A stretch of 64,000 bases of DNA from [Eubacterium] siraeum (lineage in GTDB: Bacteria > Bacillota > Clostridia > Oscillospirales > Ruminococcaceae). The notes beneath the pieces are model-generated. The model had not been told where the DNA came from and searched no databases. It was given only the letters and a program-made list of their open reading frames with translations. This document shows positions 53,801 to 63,525 of the stretch, piece after piece (the stretch's first letter is position 1; each line of letters begins with the position of its first letter). The stretch is from assembly GCA_025150425.1 (NCBI GenBank), contig CP102281.1:1550001-1614000 (forward strand), written 5' to 3'. The position numbers were made by a program, and so were the translations under genes.

Positions 53801-54853
53801 ATGAAGCTGGACGAGGATAAGCTGTCAACAGCCATCAAAAGTCGTGAAATCAGCCGTGTAAACTATCTTTACGGCGAAGAACGCTTTCTTGTAAAGACTT
53901 ATACCGACCGCCTGCTTGACGCAACCGTCGGCAAGGACAGGAATGATATAAATCTCATAAAGCTCGCAGGAACATTCCCTGTTGACACGCTCACGGACAG
54001 TATAGACAGTATGCCCCTCTTTGCAGACAGCAAGGCTGTTCTGATAAGCGACCTCGACCTTGAAAAGTTCGATGATAACGGTATCGAAACGATACTGAAC
54101 TCCCTGAAGGATGTTCCCGATGAATGCACGGTAATAATCAGTATGACGGGAAACACGGAACAGCTTAAAAAAGCAAAGAACAAAAAACTCATAACCGCCC
54201 TCACAAAGCAGAAGAATGCCGCAGTCTGCGAATTTGCCCATCTTACGACGGCAAGAGTGACGGAGCTTATTATGAAAAAAGCGGCGAAACGTGGCTGTGT
54301 AATATCACGGGCTGACGCTCAGCATATAGCGGAGCTTACACTATGCGATCTTTCCCTTGCTTCTGCCGAAACCGATAAACTGTGCAGTTATGCCGGCACA
54401 GGCGAAATAACAGCAGAAATGATAGACAAGCTGACAATAAAACAGCTTGACACAAGCATATATTCGCTTGCGACAGAGCTTCTGAAGGGTAATCGCAGAC
54501 AGGCGCTCCTGATACTTGACGACCTGCTGACGCAAAAAATCGAGCCTGTTGTTATACTGGCGGCTCTTTCTTCGAATTATATCGACTTCTACCGTGCAAA
54601 AACCGCACAGGGAGCAGGAAAATCCTCACAACAGACAGCCGATGATTTCGGATATGCAAAAAACCGTACCTTCGTTGTGACAAAAGCGATGAATCTCGTA
54701 TCACGACTCGATACGGAGCATATAAGAAACTGCCTTGATATTCTGTTCAACGCCGACCTTGCCCTCAAGACGTCAGCGATAAACTACAGAACTGTGCTTG
54801 AGGAAACGATAGTAAAACTCTCCCCCGAAAAAATCAGGAGGTCGTACTATTGA
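53801..54853 (+). CDS. holA: DNA polymerase III delta subunit
   Basis: 350 residues from MKLDEDKLSTAIKSREISRV, behind GAAAGGGGAA; the longer frame begins within comEC. YLYGEERFLVKTYTD and the AAA-like layout without a P-loop identify the clamp-loader delta subunit, which opens the sliding clamp. In many Bacillota it follows comEC, as here. Overlaps the next gene by 4 bases. Confidence 0.92.
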   Translation: MKLDEDKLSTAIKSREISRVNYLYGEERFLVKTYTDRLLDATVGKDRNDINLIKLAGTFPVDTLTDSIDSMPLFADSKAVLISDLDLEKFDDNGIETILNSLKDVPDECTVIISMTGNTEQLKKAKNKKLITALTKQKNAAVCEFAHLTTARVTELIMKKAAKRGCVISRADAQHIAELTLCDLSLASAETDKLCSYAGTGEITAEMIDKLTIKQLDTSIYSLATELLKGNRRQALLILDDLLTQKIEPVVILAALSSNYIDFYRAKTAQGAGKSSQQTADDFGYAKNRTFVVTKAMNLVSRLDTEHIRNCLDILFNADLALKTSAINYRTVLEETIVKLSPEKIRRSYY

Positions 54854-55452
54854 TAAAGCTCAGACGTGCCGTAATAGTCGAAGGCAAATATGATAAAATA
54901 AAGCTCTCCTCCCTGCTCGATACCGTTATAATAACCACAGACGGTTTCGGAATATATAAGGATAAAGAAAAAACCGAGCTGATAAGAACTCTTGCATCTA
55001 CCTGCGGAATAGTGATACTTACCGACAGCGACAGCGCAGGACTTAAAATCAGAAATCATATAAAAGGCTGCTGTAAAAACGGCGATATAATAAACGTATT
55101 CGTGCCTCAGATAAAAGGCAAGGAAAAACGCAAAACCGTTCCCTCGTCCGAAGGCTATCTCGGGGTTGAGGGACTTGACACAGAGATACTGGAGTCTGCT
55201 CTGAAAAAAGCCGGTGTTGCGACCGAAGGCGATACAGCTTATAAAAAGCACGACTTTCTGACCAAATCCGATATGATGGATGACGGAATGATAGGCTCTG
55301 CCAACAGCTCACAGCTAAGACGTGACGTATTGCTGGCACTCGGCTTACCGCCGATACTCAGCGCAAATACTATGCTTGAAGTGATAAACAGGCTTTATAC
55401 AAAAGAAGAATATGAAAACGCAGTACACACTGCGTTTGAAAATAAAAAATGA
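54850..55452 (+). CDS. RNase M5-like toprim protein
   Basis: 200 residues; TTG start behind AGGAGG and overlapping the holA stop by 4 bases. The toprim domain has AVIVEGKYDKIKLSSLLD (Glu motif) and VILTDSDSAG (DxD-type motif). The C-terminal half (~110-195) is the DUF4093-like part of clostridial RNase M5 homologues, which mature 5S rRNA. The neighbours differ from the classical rnmV-ksgA order, so the assignment is by motif. Confidence 0.82.
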   Translation: MIKLRRAVIVEGKYDKIKLSSLLDTVIITTDGFGIYKDKEKTELIRTLASTCGIVILTDSDSAGLKIRNHIKGCCKNGDIINVFVPQIKGKEKRKTVPSSEGYLGVEGLDTEILESALKKAGVATEGDTAYKKHDFLTKSDMMDDGMIGSANSSQLRRDVLLALGLPPILSANTMLEVINRLYTKEEYENAVHTAFENKK

Positions 55453-55478
55453 AACCGTACACGAAAGGTAATTAATTT

Positions 55479-56921
55479 ATGGTCTTTTCAACATCGATAT
55501 TCATATATCTGTTCCTGCCGATAACCCTGCTGATATATTACATTGCTCCTAAAAAAAGCAAGAACTTCATCATCCTGCTCAGCGGTCTTGTTTTCTATTC
55601 GTGGGGCGAGCCTATATACGTTGTGGTAATGCTCATCTCAACAATGATAGACTATTTTGCGGGTCTTGCAATGAACCACTTTGAAGGAAAAAAGCTCCCC
55701 CGCAAGCTATGCCTTATTGTGTCGGTTGTTATGAATCTCGGACTACTCGGCGTGTTCAAATACAGCGGATTCATCGCTGAAAACATCAACGCAATAGCAG
55801 GAAGTCAGATAATCGACATAAATAATATGAACTTCTTCGGCATTGATTTTCTGCCTATGAATATGCTGCCTATCGGTATCAGCTTCTTCACGTTCCAGTC
55901 AATGTCCTATACGATAGACTTATATATGGGCAACGTAAAGGTTCAGAAAAATCCTATAAGCTTTGCGGCTTTCGTGACCCTGTTCCCGCAGATTGTCGCA
56001 GGTCCTATCGTAAGATATGACGATGTGGCAAAAGAGCTTGACGACAGAACGATAACTCTCGACCTTATCTATGACGGCATTATAAGATTCATAATCGGAC
56101 TTTCCAAAAAAGTGCTTATCGCCAACAGCATAGGCGCACTGTGGACAGCGGTAAAATCAACCGACATTTCACAGGTATCTGTAGTAAGCTCGTGGCTCGG
56201 AATACTCGCATTCACCTTCCAGATCTACTTTGACTTCTCGGGATACTCCGATATGGCTATAGGTCTTGGCAAAATGATGGGATTCCACTTCCCCGAAAAC
56301 TTCAATTACCCCTACCTTTCAAAGAGCATTTCTGAATTCTGGCGCAGATGGCATATCACGCTCGGTTCGTGGTTTAAATCATACGTCTACTTCCCTCTCG
56401 GCGGCAACCGCAAAGGTATGCCGAGAACTATAATGAACCTTGCTATAACGTGGTTCCTTACGGGCGTATGGCACGGCGCAAGCTGGAACTTCATACTCTG
56501 GGGTTCGCTGTACGGCGTTGTCATCATACTTGAAAAGCTCTTTCTCGGCAAATGGCTTCAGAAGATTCCGGCAGTATTCTGCCACATCTATACAATGCTG
56601 CTTGTAATACTCGGCTGGGTGCTGTTTGACACAGCGGATTTGCCCACAGCCTTCGCCTATGCAGCCAATATGTTCGGCGCAGGCGGCACACCGTTTATAG
56701 ACAGCACAGCAATGTATCAGATATCCACCTACGGAATAACATTCATTATATGCATAATCGGCTGTACAGACCTTCCCAAGCTCGCAGTGGAATATCTGAA
56801 GAAAAAACTGCCTCTGCTTATCAATTACGGCGGAATTGCCGGTCTTATGGGAATGTTCGTTATGTGCGCCGCATACCTTGTAGATCAGACCTACAACCCG
56901 TTCCTGTACTTCAATTTCTGA
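55479..56921 (+). CDS. MBOAT-family O-acyltransferase (AlgI-like)
   Basis: 480 residues with about ten membrane helices. The MBOAT signatures are FFTFQSMSYTIDLYMG, FPQIVAGPIVRYDD and the catalytic His in TGVWHGASWNFILWG. AlgI-like enzymes move acetyl groups across the membrane for O-acetylation of extracellular polysaccharide. Paired with the following DHHW gene, 16 bases downstream, as a two-gene acetylation unit. Confidence 0.92.
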   Translation: MVFSTSIFIYLFLPITLLIYYIAPKKSKNFIILLSGLVFYSWGEPIYVVVMLISTMIDYFAGLAMNHFEGKKLPRKLCLIVSVVMNLGLLGVFKYSGFIAENINAIAGSQIIDINNMNFFGIDFLPMNMLPIGISFFTFQSMSYTIDLYMGNVKVQKNPISFAAFVTLFPQIVAGPIVRYDDVAKELDDRTITLDLIYDGIIRFIIGLSKKVLIANSIGALWTAVKSTDISQVSVVSSWLGILAFTFQIYFDFSGYSDMAIGLGKMMGFHFPENFNYPYLSKSISEFWRRWHITLGSWFKSYVYFPLGGNRKGMPRTIMNLAITWFLTGVWHGASWNFILWGSLYGVVIILEKLFLGKWLQKIPAVFCHIYTMLLVILGWVLFDTADLPTAFAYAANMFGAGGTPFIDSTAMYQISTYGITFIICIIGCTDLPKLAVEYLKKKLPLLINYGGIAGLMGMFVMCAAYLVDQTYNPFLYFNF

Positions 56922-56937
56922 GAAAGGAGTAAATAAG

Positions 56938-58122
56938 ATGAAAAAAGAAAAAATCTATAAGTTCCTGCTTATCGGGCTGTTTGCTCTTATCTCGATAGCA
57001 GTACCCGTTGCAACCATAATATCAAGCGCACAGCTTCCCGAAAATGCGTTCAGCGAAAATGAAAACCGCTACCTTGAAAAAATGCCGAAGTTCAATTTCG
57101 ATACCGTAACCGACAAAACGTTTATGACTAAGTTTGAAAACTACTTTTCGGACAGAATAGTAATGCGTGAACAGTGGATAAGCCTTATGAACGATTTCGA
57201 CAGATTGCTCGGCAAAAAGGAGATAAAGGGAATATTCACCGAGGACGGCAGAATGATGCAGTCGTGGAGAGAAAGCGATTACGATAAGGAAAGCGTATTG
57301 AAAAACCTTGCCGCTATGGAAAGCTTCGCTCAGAAATACCCCAAGATCAAGATGTACTTTATGCTTGCACCTAACGCACAGGAGATATACAGCGATACCC
57401 TTCCGGCAAACTGCGGTGCGGCAGATCAGAAGCTGTTCATAAAGGACTGCTACGACAGCGTTCCCACAATCAAGGGAATTGACATATATTCAGCTCTCAG
57501 CAGTGCCAAAAACGATTATATTTATTACCGCACCGACCACCACTGGACAAGCTACGGCGCATATATAGGCTACACAGAGGCAGGAAAAGCAATGAAATTT
57601 TCCGCATATACCGCCGATAAGTTCAGCGTAGAACACGCTTCTGACACTTTCAGAGGCACGCTCTATTCAAAGACGCTCGACAACAGCATAACCCCCGATA
57701 CTATAGACATTTACGCTCTGGCGGATAATGAACCTAAGGTCAGCGTAACCGTATATAAAAGCGGAGCACAGCCCGACGGAACGTATGACAGTATGTATTT
57801 CCGTGAGTTCCTTGATGTAAAGGATAAATATTCCACCTTCCTCGGTCAGAACGTACCCAGAATAGACATAAATTCCGTTCTCCCCGAAAATGCCGACAAC
57901 GGCAGTCTGCTTGTGATAAAGGACAGCTACGCACATTCGCTGATACCGTTCCTTGCAAAGAATTACAGCCATATAACCGTACTTGACCTTCGCTATATAA
58001 ATGGCGACATAAAAACGCTCGGTGTCAATATCGGTGATTACAAGAACGTTCTGTTTATGTATAACGTAATAACCTTCTCGCAGGATACGAACGTAAAGAA
58101 ATTAAACTTCATATTCAAATAA
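56938..58122 (+). CDS. DHHW-family (AlgJ/AlgX-like) SGNH acetyltransferase
   Basis: 394 residues. One N-terminal membrane anchor (~8-30) and an extracytoplasmic domain. The SGNH-like site has the DHHW motif in YYRTDHHWTSYGAY and the serine in LLVIKDSYAHSL. It is expected to receive acetyl groups from the MBOAT partner and pass them to a cell-surface glycan. The glycan is not identified. Confidence 0.9.
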   Translation: MKKEKIYKFLLIGLFALISIAVPVATIISSAQLPENAFSENENRYLEKMPKFNFDTVTDKTFMTKFENYFSDRIVMREQWISLMNDFDRLLGKKEIKGIFTEDGRMMQSWRESDYDKESVLKNLAAMESFAQKYPKIKMYFMLAPNAQEIYSDTLPANCGAADQKLFIKDCYDSVPTIKGIDIYSALSSAKNDYIYYRTDHHWTSYGAYIGYTEAGKAMKFSAYTADKFSVEHASDTFRGTLYSKTLDNSITPDTIDIYALADNEPKVSVTVYKSGAQPDGTYDSMYFREFLDVKDKYSTFLGQNVPRIDINSVLPENADNGSLLVIKDSYAHSLIPFLAKNYSHITVLDLRYINGDIKTLGVNIGDYKNVLFMYNVITFSQDTNVKKLNFIFK

Positions 58123-58123
58123 C

Positions 58124-58163
58124 AAAACTCCCGACGGTATTTTAAGTGCCGTCGGGAGTTTTT
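58124..58163 (+). terminator. terminator of the alaS-to-DHHW gene run
   Basis: AAAACTCCCGACGG pairs with CCGTCGGGAGTTTT around a short loop, followed by more T. It also lies past the stop of the convergent DUF305 gene. Confidence 0.92.
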
Positions 58164-58186
58164 GTCATACCTGCCTTTGCAATCCG

Positions 58187-58750
58187 TCATACCTTGCACT
58201 GCAGCAGCTTTTTCATCTCCTCAATACCTTTTACCTGAGCTTTGACAGCATCCTTAAGCACTGCTCTTAACTGAGGGCATATACTGAATCTCATCGCATT
58301 CCTGCACATCGCAATACCGCCCTCGTGGTGCGGTATCATCTGCCTTATGTAGCTTATATTTATATCGTTATCCGGGCAAGCCGACCTCATACGGCTGAAC
58401 ATATTCGTAACAATAATGCCGTACTGCCGCCTGTATCCGCACAGCGATTGACCGTCATTACGGTATCCTGCACATCCGCAGAGCATTTTTCTCATTTCTT
58501 CCGTTTCTTTTGTCTGCGTCACAACAATTTCCGTTGCGATATTCTGTAGCGCAATGCAGGTCGTATATCTCAGCAGCTCCTCCGAGATTCGTATTGCCGC
58601 CTGATGATGCGGTATCATTTTCACGATGAAATTATAAGAAATACTGTCATTTTCCTTTGCGCAGTTCATCGTTCCCGTCATAGTATCAAGTATGCCTGCA
58701 TAGCTGTCAAGATATTTCTGCGTAACTGTGCTGAATGTACATTTTTCCAT
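58187..58750 (-). CDS. double DUF305 protein
   Basis: 187 residues with two copies of the DUF305 helical unit, each with a MIPHH core: FIVKMIPHHQAAI (~45) and YIRQMIPHHEGGI (~138). The family is ferritin-like and often linked to copper. No signal peptide is seen, so it may be cytoplasmic, unlike many relatives. Several Cys are present. Confidence 0.85.
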   Translation of the reverse strand: MEKCTFSTVTQKYLDSYAGILDTMTGTMNCAKENDSISYNFIVKMIPHHQAAIRISEELLRYTTCIALQNIATEIVVTQTKETEEMRKMLCGCAGYRNDGQSLCGYRRQYGIIVTNMFSRMRSACPDNDINISYIRQMIPHHEGGIAMCRNAMRFSICPQLRAVLKDAVKAQVKGIEEMKKLLQCKV

Positions 58751-58865
58751 AGCTTAACCTCCGCAATATGTTTTTGTTATATTCTATGAAACTTGCTTGG
58801 GTTTTGGAACAATACGAAAAATAAATGAAATTTCTTTCACAATCGCCTTTTATAAAGGTTAGAAA

Positions 58866-58894
58866 TTGACTTTTTACGCCTTATGTGCTAAAAT
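58866..58894 (+). promoter_or_regulatory. promoter of the 58948 lipoprotein gene
   Basis: TTGACT, 17 bases, TAAAAT, 53 bases before the start codon. Confidence 0.75.
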
Positions 58895-58947
58895 ATCATT
58901 TATAAAGCCTATCGGCTGACTATTTGATTATCGAAAGGAATTTCAGT

Positions 58948-59652
58948 ATGAAATCAACTTATATAAAACTCATTGCCGTATCTCTGATACTCTCCTGCAC
59001 AGCGGCGCTCACCGCCTGCAGTTCGTCCTCGACCTCATCTGATGCATCAACAGGTAATGTCGGCGACACAACGTCCGTTTCGGAATCCTCCGCCACATCA
59101 TCGGAAGCTGTCAACAGCGAAAGCAAAACCGACAGCAGTTCAGAGGATACCAAGAGCAGTGACGAGAATAAAAGCGGCGAAAACAGCACCGAATCGACCG
59201 TCACTTACGAATATGTAAAGGACGGCAAATTCTCTCTTGCAAACGGCAACCTGTCATTCAAAATGCCTGAGGACTGGAAACTCGCAAGTGCCTCTATAGC
59301 ATATCAGTTTGCGTCAACAGACGAATACAACGAGAATAAATTCAATCTTGTAGTCAGCAAGACCAACAGCCCTATCGAAGATGTGACCTCCGAGCAGATG
59401 ACCGCCACATATAAGGCTACTATGGAGGACTTCAAGCTGGTTGATTTTCAGCACACCGAAATAGCAGGCAAAAAGGCAATCTATATGCAGCTGACAGGCA
59501 TGGTGTCACAGGTAACAAAGCAGACCACCATAACACAGTATATGATCCAGTCGGGCGAAGATGCTTATTGTTTCTCATTCACACAGTCTACAGACGATGA
59601 CGCATTCCCCGACCTTATAGCAGGCGTTATAGATTCGCTCGAAATTAAGTAA
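58948..59652 (+). CDS. lipoprotein of unknown function
   Basis: 234 residues from MKSTYIKLIAVSLILS behind GAAAGGAA; a TTG 8 codons earlier is ignored. Lipobox LTAC (Cys24) is followed by ~65 residues very rich in Ser, Asp and Glu, a flexible linker across the wall. The C-terminal ~140 residues form a small domain with FSLANGNLSFKMPEDWKLAS and a later KKAIYMQLTG, reminiscent of PsbP-like or DcrB-like folds. No function is assigned. Confidence 0.8.
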   Translation: MKSTYIKLIAVSLILSCTAALTACSSSSTSSDASTGNVGDTTSVSESSATSSEAVNSESKTDSSSEDTKSSDENKSGENSTESTVTYEYVKDGKFSLANGNLSFKMPEDWKLASASIAYQFASTDEYNENKFNLVVSKTNSPIEDVTSEQMTATYKATMEDFKLVDFQHTEIAGKKAIYMQLTGMVSQVTKQTTITQYMIQSGEDAYCFSFTQSTDDDAFPDLIAGVIDSLEIK

Positions 59653-59660
59653 ATTAATAG

Positions 59661-59690
59661 AGAAACAGCCGTACAAGCTGTTTCTTTTCC
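59661..59690 (+). terminator. terminator of the lipoprotein gene
   Basis: AGAAACAGC pairs with GCTGTTTCT around a 7-base loop, followed by a T-rich tail. Confidence 0.9.
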
Positions 59691-59767
59691 TTTTTACGTT
59701 GCATTTTCACATCGGATATGCTACAATAAATCTGAAAATAACAGCCGTAAGGCAAACAGGAGTTACT

Positions 59768-60949
59768 ATGAACAAGAATAAACTAAACCGCCTTGATGAA
59801 ATGATGCAGTCGCAGGTCGACAGCGGAATGATCCCGGGCGGACATTTAAGAATAATCAAGGACGGAGAGCGAGTATACGATAAATGCTTCGGAATGGCTG
59901 ACGTTGCCCGTAATCTTAAGGTATCCGACAATACGATATACCGTCTTTACAGTATGACAAAGCCCATAACCGCAGTTGCGACAATGATACTCTACGACAG
60001 AGGGCTTATTGACCTTTCCGACAGTGTAAGCTGGTTTCTTGAGGGCTTTAAGGATCAGAAGGTCGAAACCAAAGACGGCATTGTTCCGGCAAACCGTGAA
60101 GTCAAAATCATCGACCTGCTTACAATGACCGCAGGACTTATGTACCCCGACAGAAACGTAAATCCCTCCGGCGATAAAATGGCAGATTTATTCGATAAAT
60201 TCTACGAAAGAGCGTTTTCGGGAAACGGCACATATTCAACCGTTGAGATGTGCAACGAAATGGGTAAAATACCGCTGTTCGCACAGCCCGGCACCTGCTG
60301 GAACTACAGTGTCTGCGCCGATGTTCTCGGTGCGATAGTTGAAGTTGTAAGCAAAAAGCGTTTAGGCGACTTCCTTAAAGATGAGATATTCACGCCTCTC
60401 GGTATGAACGATACCGATTTCTATGTACCTGCCGAAAAGCGTGACCGCTTTGCAGAAATCTATATCAGAGGCGAGGACGGAAAGCTCGCTCCGTGCGACT
60501 GGCAGCACTTAGGACTTGTTTACAAGTACACAAAGCGTCCCGAATTTGAGATAGGCGGTGCAGGACTTGTTTCCACCGTAAACGACTATGAAAAATTCGC
60601 TCAGATGCTGTTAAACGGCGGAAAATACGGCGATACCCGCATACTCAGCCGCAAGGCAGTTGACCTTATATCTCACAATATCATCACCGCCGAGCAGGCA
60701 AAGACATTCAACTGGGATTCGTGTATCGGTTACGGATACGGCGGACTTATGAGAACGCTAATAAACCCTGAAATAACTACTGTCGGCAGTACAGGCGAAT
60801 ACGGCTGGGACGGCTGGACGGGAAACTACTTCTGCAACGATCCCGAAAACAATCTTACATTTATGTACTTTATACAGGTCTGCGGCGGTAACGGCATACG
60901 TCCGCTCAGAACATTAAAGCAGGTTATGTACTCGGCTCTTGACGACTGA
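59768..60949 (+). CDS. class C beta-lactamase-like serine hydrolase
   Basis: 393 residues from MNKNKLNRLDEMMQSQ behind CAGGAG; no signal peptide, so cytoplasmic. Ser62 and Lys65 form SxxK (YSMTKPI). Tyr180 is in WNYSVCADVLG. The third motif is replaced by GEYGWDGWTGNYF, as in EstB-like esterases and related family VIII hydrolases. An esterase or peptidase role is likelier than antibiotic resistance. Confidence 0.88.
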   Translation: MNKNKLNRLDEMMQSQVDSGMIPGGHLRIIKDGERVYDKCFGMADVARNLKVSDNTIYRLYSMTKPITAVATMILYDRGLIDLSDSVSWFLEGFKDQKVETKDGIVPANREVKIIDLLTMTAGLMYPDRNVNPSGDKMADLFDKFYERAFSGNGTYSTVEMCNEMGKIPLFAQPGTCWNYSVCADVLGAIVEVVSKKRLGDFLKDEIFTPLGMNDTDFYVPAEKRDRFAEIYIRGEDGKLAPCDWQHLGLVYKYTKRPEFEIGGAGLVSTVNDYEKFAQMLLNGGKYGDTRILSRKAVDLISHNIITAEQAKTFNWDSCIGYGYGGLMRTLINPEITTVGSTGEYGWDGWTGNYFCNDPENNLTFMYFIQVCGGNGIRPLRTLKQVMYSALDD

Positions 60950-60967
60950 GCAATTTACCGGAATACA

Positions 60968-61208
60968 GCACTGCCCCGTGAGAAAGCTCACGGGGCAGTT
61001 CAGCTTGTAGAAAAAGTATGTTTTTTCAAAAAAAGTGCTTGTTCTCAATCCCTATCCCCAAACCCCTTTCCCCGGGAAAGGGGCTATATTACTGGGGCTA
61101 CCGCCCCTAGACCCTGTCGGGGGCTACGCCCCTGCGACCCCATTTTTATATAATCAAGAGGTTTATCGACAGTCTGCACTGCCCCGTGAGAAAGCTCACG
61201 GGGCAGTT
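60968..61208. repeat. GC-rich segment flanked by a 33-base duplicated hairpin
   Basis: The same 33-base hairpin (stem GCACTGCCCCGTGAG/CTCACGGGGCAGT) occurs at 60968-61000 and 61176-61208. Between them are stretches rich in runs of C and G: CCCCGGGAAAGGGG, GGGGCTACCGCCCC and GGGGCTACGCCCC. A small open frame inside is judged non-coding. It looks like a small interspersed repeat lodged in or made from the terminator of the serine hydrolase gene. Confidence 0.7.
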
Positions 61209-61232
61209 TCATATTAGTTTTTTCTGTACCGT

Positions 61233-63407
61233 TTACAGCTTGTCAAAATACTTCTGCACAGGGCTGTACTGTACGATATAATCCACATACTCTGCCGTTG
61301 CCGAGTAAAAATCCGCCTCGAACCTTGCTATACCCGCACCGCCCGATGCAAAATTCTCATCAGAAACATAATTCTTTGAGTTATCCAGTATGTAGCAATC
61401 CGTATTTTCTGCAAATCTCTCCTCGCACAGCTTTAGCAGTGCCTTTGCATTTGCGAATTTCTTCTTGTCTGTCACAAGCGGCTTTATTTTGCCGTCATAA
61501 TCCCTAACCTTGTCATTGAGCGACACCTTGCACAGAATTATATTACTGCCGTATTTCTGCTTCACAAACTGCGACAGCTTATCACAGGCGGCAAGAATAC
61601 GCTCCTTATCCTTTTGAGCGTCAAGCGTGAACGGTTGTCCTGATTTTCCGAGAATAACGGCAAGGTCGGAATTTGCATACTGCTTGTCTACAGTAAATCC
61701 CTCGCCGTTATATTTTGCGTTATCCGCAATAACGTCCGCCATATCTATCGCTATCCACCGTGACTGACTTACCGTGAGCCTTTGCACAGTTGTCCTCATA
61801 AGCTGTTCCAAAGCCTTAGCACCCGACTTATCTGCAGTGGCAAACCTCTTTTCCTCTACGGAATGAGGCTTGTCGAACGCCCATACAAACGACTCTCCGC
61901 TCACCGCCACATTCATTCTGATAGTTGTAGCCTTTGCAAGCGCTCTCTTTATGACACCCGTACCCCACATATCTATCAATGTGAAGTTGTGTATCTTTTC
62001 GTATTCATCTATTTTCTGAGGCACTGCCTTAGGATCTCCGTCGTTCCACAGTTCGTATGCGACCCTTGTCATAAACCGCAGGTTCTGCTCGTTTACATCT
62101 ACTTCTTTTCCCAATGCACCGCCAAGCGTAGCCCTTACAAAGTTTGCAATAGGACGCTTTATCCTGTACTGCCTGTCAAGAAGTCTTATAAGTTCGCCGT
62201 GGGTCACATTCTGTAACGTATTGCTTTCAAGTGCCGCAATAACCTTCACCGCATTCTTCATCTCGATATTGTCGCCGAAATCGTAATATCTGTAAATATC
62301 GGTTATGCTTGAATAATGCTGTTCGATTATATCCTTTATTTCAGCCCTGTTCTCCGCAATAAATTCTCTTGAAGTATGGAACATAAGTGCGTCTGCAGGC
62401 TCTTTTCTGTCAAGCAGAACGGTAAGCAGTCCCCTTGCACACGCATTGTCATAATAGCACAGTATCTGTTCCAGCCTTGAATCAATATCCTGCTCCTTGT
62501 ACACTCTGCCGGGCTCTCCCGATGTGATCTCATCAAGCGCCTTTTCGCAGTCCGCAAAATAGAAACGGTTGAACACCGCCTCTTTTCCGTCACCGGTCAA
62601 CGACAAATCGCCGAAATACCTTCCTGAAAGGTCTATTATAACAGGGTGTACCTTTTTGATAAAATAATTCTCAATATCCTCAAGGAATGCGTTCAGCTTG
62701 TTCTTCGGCGTGCTTTTTCTGACCTGTCTGCCTATTGCGTAGAATTCGGGAGAAATCGTCCTTACAAGAATGATTCTCTCCGCAGGATACAGCTTTAATA
62801 TCTCTTTTGCGAAAATATCGACAAGCGGCTTATAAACATCTTCGGGCAATATGTTCGGCAGTTTTTCGCCGTGCTTTTCATTGCCGTCAATACCGCCCGT
62901 CAGAAATGAATTTTCGGTCTTGACAAGTCCGTGTACCGCAGTACCGTAAAAATCAAAAATAAAATAGTCCGAGCGGTTTTCCTTTATATATTCAAATGTC
63001 CTGCTCTCCCCCTGAGCATCGCTGTTATCGATTTTTTCAGGAAAGAAAGCCGCAAGCGGAGATATTTTTCTTACAGTATTATCGGCTGTGAACTTAGGGC
63101 TTCTTTCGACTATCTTCTGTACATTGTAAGAGCCCATAGTAATAAAGCCGGTACGCTTCATAAGCGAAGAAGTATCCACAGTGCCTATATTCACCGTTCT
63201 TCCGCCGCTTGTCTGTCCTGTTATCCTGAAATAACACAGCCCTTCGACAGCGTTCACTCTGACAGCCGTTTTCTCTGTTGTTATAAGAAATTTGAATCTG
63301 CCGTTCTCACGTCTGAAATAAACCGTGTACTTTTCACAGTCATCACGCTTTTCAAAACGCAATATAACAGCACCGTTCTCATCTTTGGTTATGCGGATTT
63401 TATCCAT
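61233..63407 (-). CDS. tandem DUF6270-like protein
   Basis: 724 residues, no signal peptide. The N-terminal ~80 residues look like a beta-sandwich. Two related units follow: ~90-290 (GFITMGSYNVQKIVERSP; SDYFIFDFYGTAVHGL; PVIIDLSGRYFGD) and ~450-724 (NFTLIDMWGTGVIKRA; SRWIAIDMADVIAD; a terminal ARFEADFYSATAEYVDYI). Both resemble the SGNH-like DUF6270 family found near capsule genes; the middle (~300-440) is helical and unassigned. The match is by motif memory only. It is divergent from the Fur-family gene. Confidence 0.55.
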   Translation of the reverse strand: MDKIRITKDENGAVILRFEKRDDCEKYTVYFRRENGRFKFLITTEKTAVRVNAVEGLCYFRITGQTSGGRTVNIGTVDTSSLMKRTGFITMGSYNVQKIVERSPKFTADNTVRKISPLAAFFPEKIDNSDAQGESRTFEYIKENRSDYFIFDFYGTAVHGLVKTENSFLTGGIDGNEKHGEKLPNILPEDVYKPLVDIFAKEILKLYPAERIILVRTISPEFYAIGRQVRKSTPKNKLNAFLEDIENYFIKKVHPVIIDLSGRYFGDLSLTGDGKEAVFNRFYFADCEKALDEITSGEPGRVYKEQDIDSRLEQILCYYDNACARGLLTVLLDRKEPADALMFHTSREFIAENRAEIKDIIEQHYSSITDIYRYYDFGDNIEMKNAVKVIAALESNTLQNVTHGELIRLLDRQYRIKRPIANFVRATLGGALGKEVDVNEQNLRFMTRVAYELWNDGDPKAVPQKIDEYEKIHNFTLIDMWGTGVIKRALAKATTIRMNVAVSGESFVWAFDKPHSVEEKRFATADKSGAKALEQLMRTTVQRLTVSQSRWIAIDMADVIADNAKYNGEGFTVDKQYANSDLAVILGKSGQPFTLDAQKDKERILAACDKLSQFVKQKYGSNIILCKVSLNDKVRDYDGKIKPLVTDKKKFANAKALLKLCEERFAENTDCYILDNSKNYVSDENFASGGAGIARFEADFYSATAEYVDYIVQYSPVQKYFDKL

Positions 63408-63438
63408 ATTAACACCTCGCTATAGGCTATATAGCATT

Positions 63439-63467
63439 ATTTTATCATATTTAAATGGAAATTTCAA
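63439..63467 (-). promoter_or_regulatory. promoter of the DUF6270-like gene
   Basis: Minus strand TTGAAA (63462-63467), 17 bases, TAAAAT (63439-63444), 32 bases before the start codon. Confidence 0.65.
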
Positions 63468-63485
63468 GATTCTTTGCGTTGCCGC

Positions 63486-63514
63486 TTGACATTCACGGCT
63501 AAGGAGTGTATAAT
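63486..63514 (+). promoter_or_regulatory. consensus promoter of the Fur-family gene
   Basis: TTGACA, exactly 17 bases, TATAAT: a perfect sigma-A promoter. Confidence 0.88.
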
Positions 63515-63525
63515 ATCAAAGGATT

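Noticed and set aside
61035-61217. 60-codon frame in the GC-rich repeat
   Set aside because: Pro-rich translation of C runs without ribosome binding site or homology.
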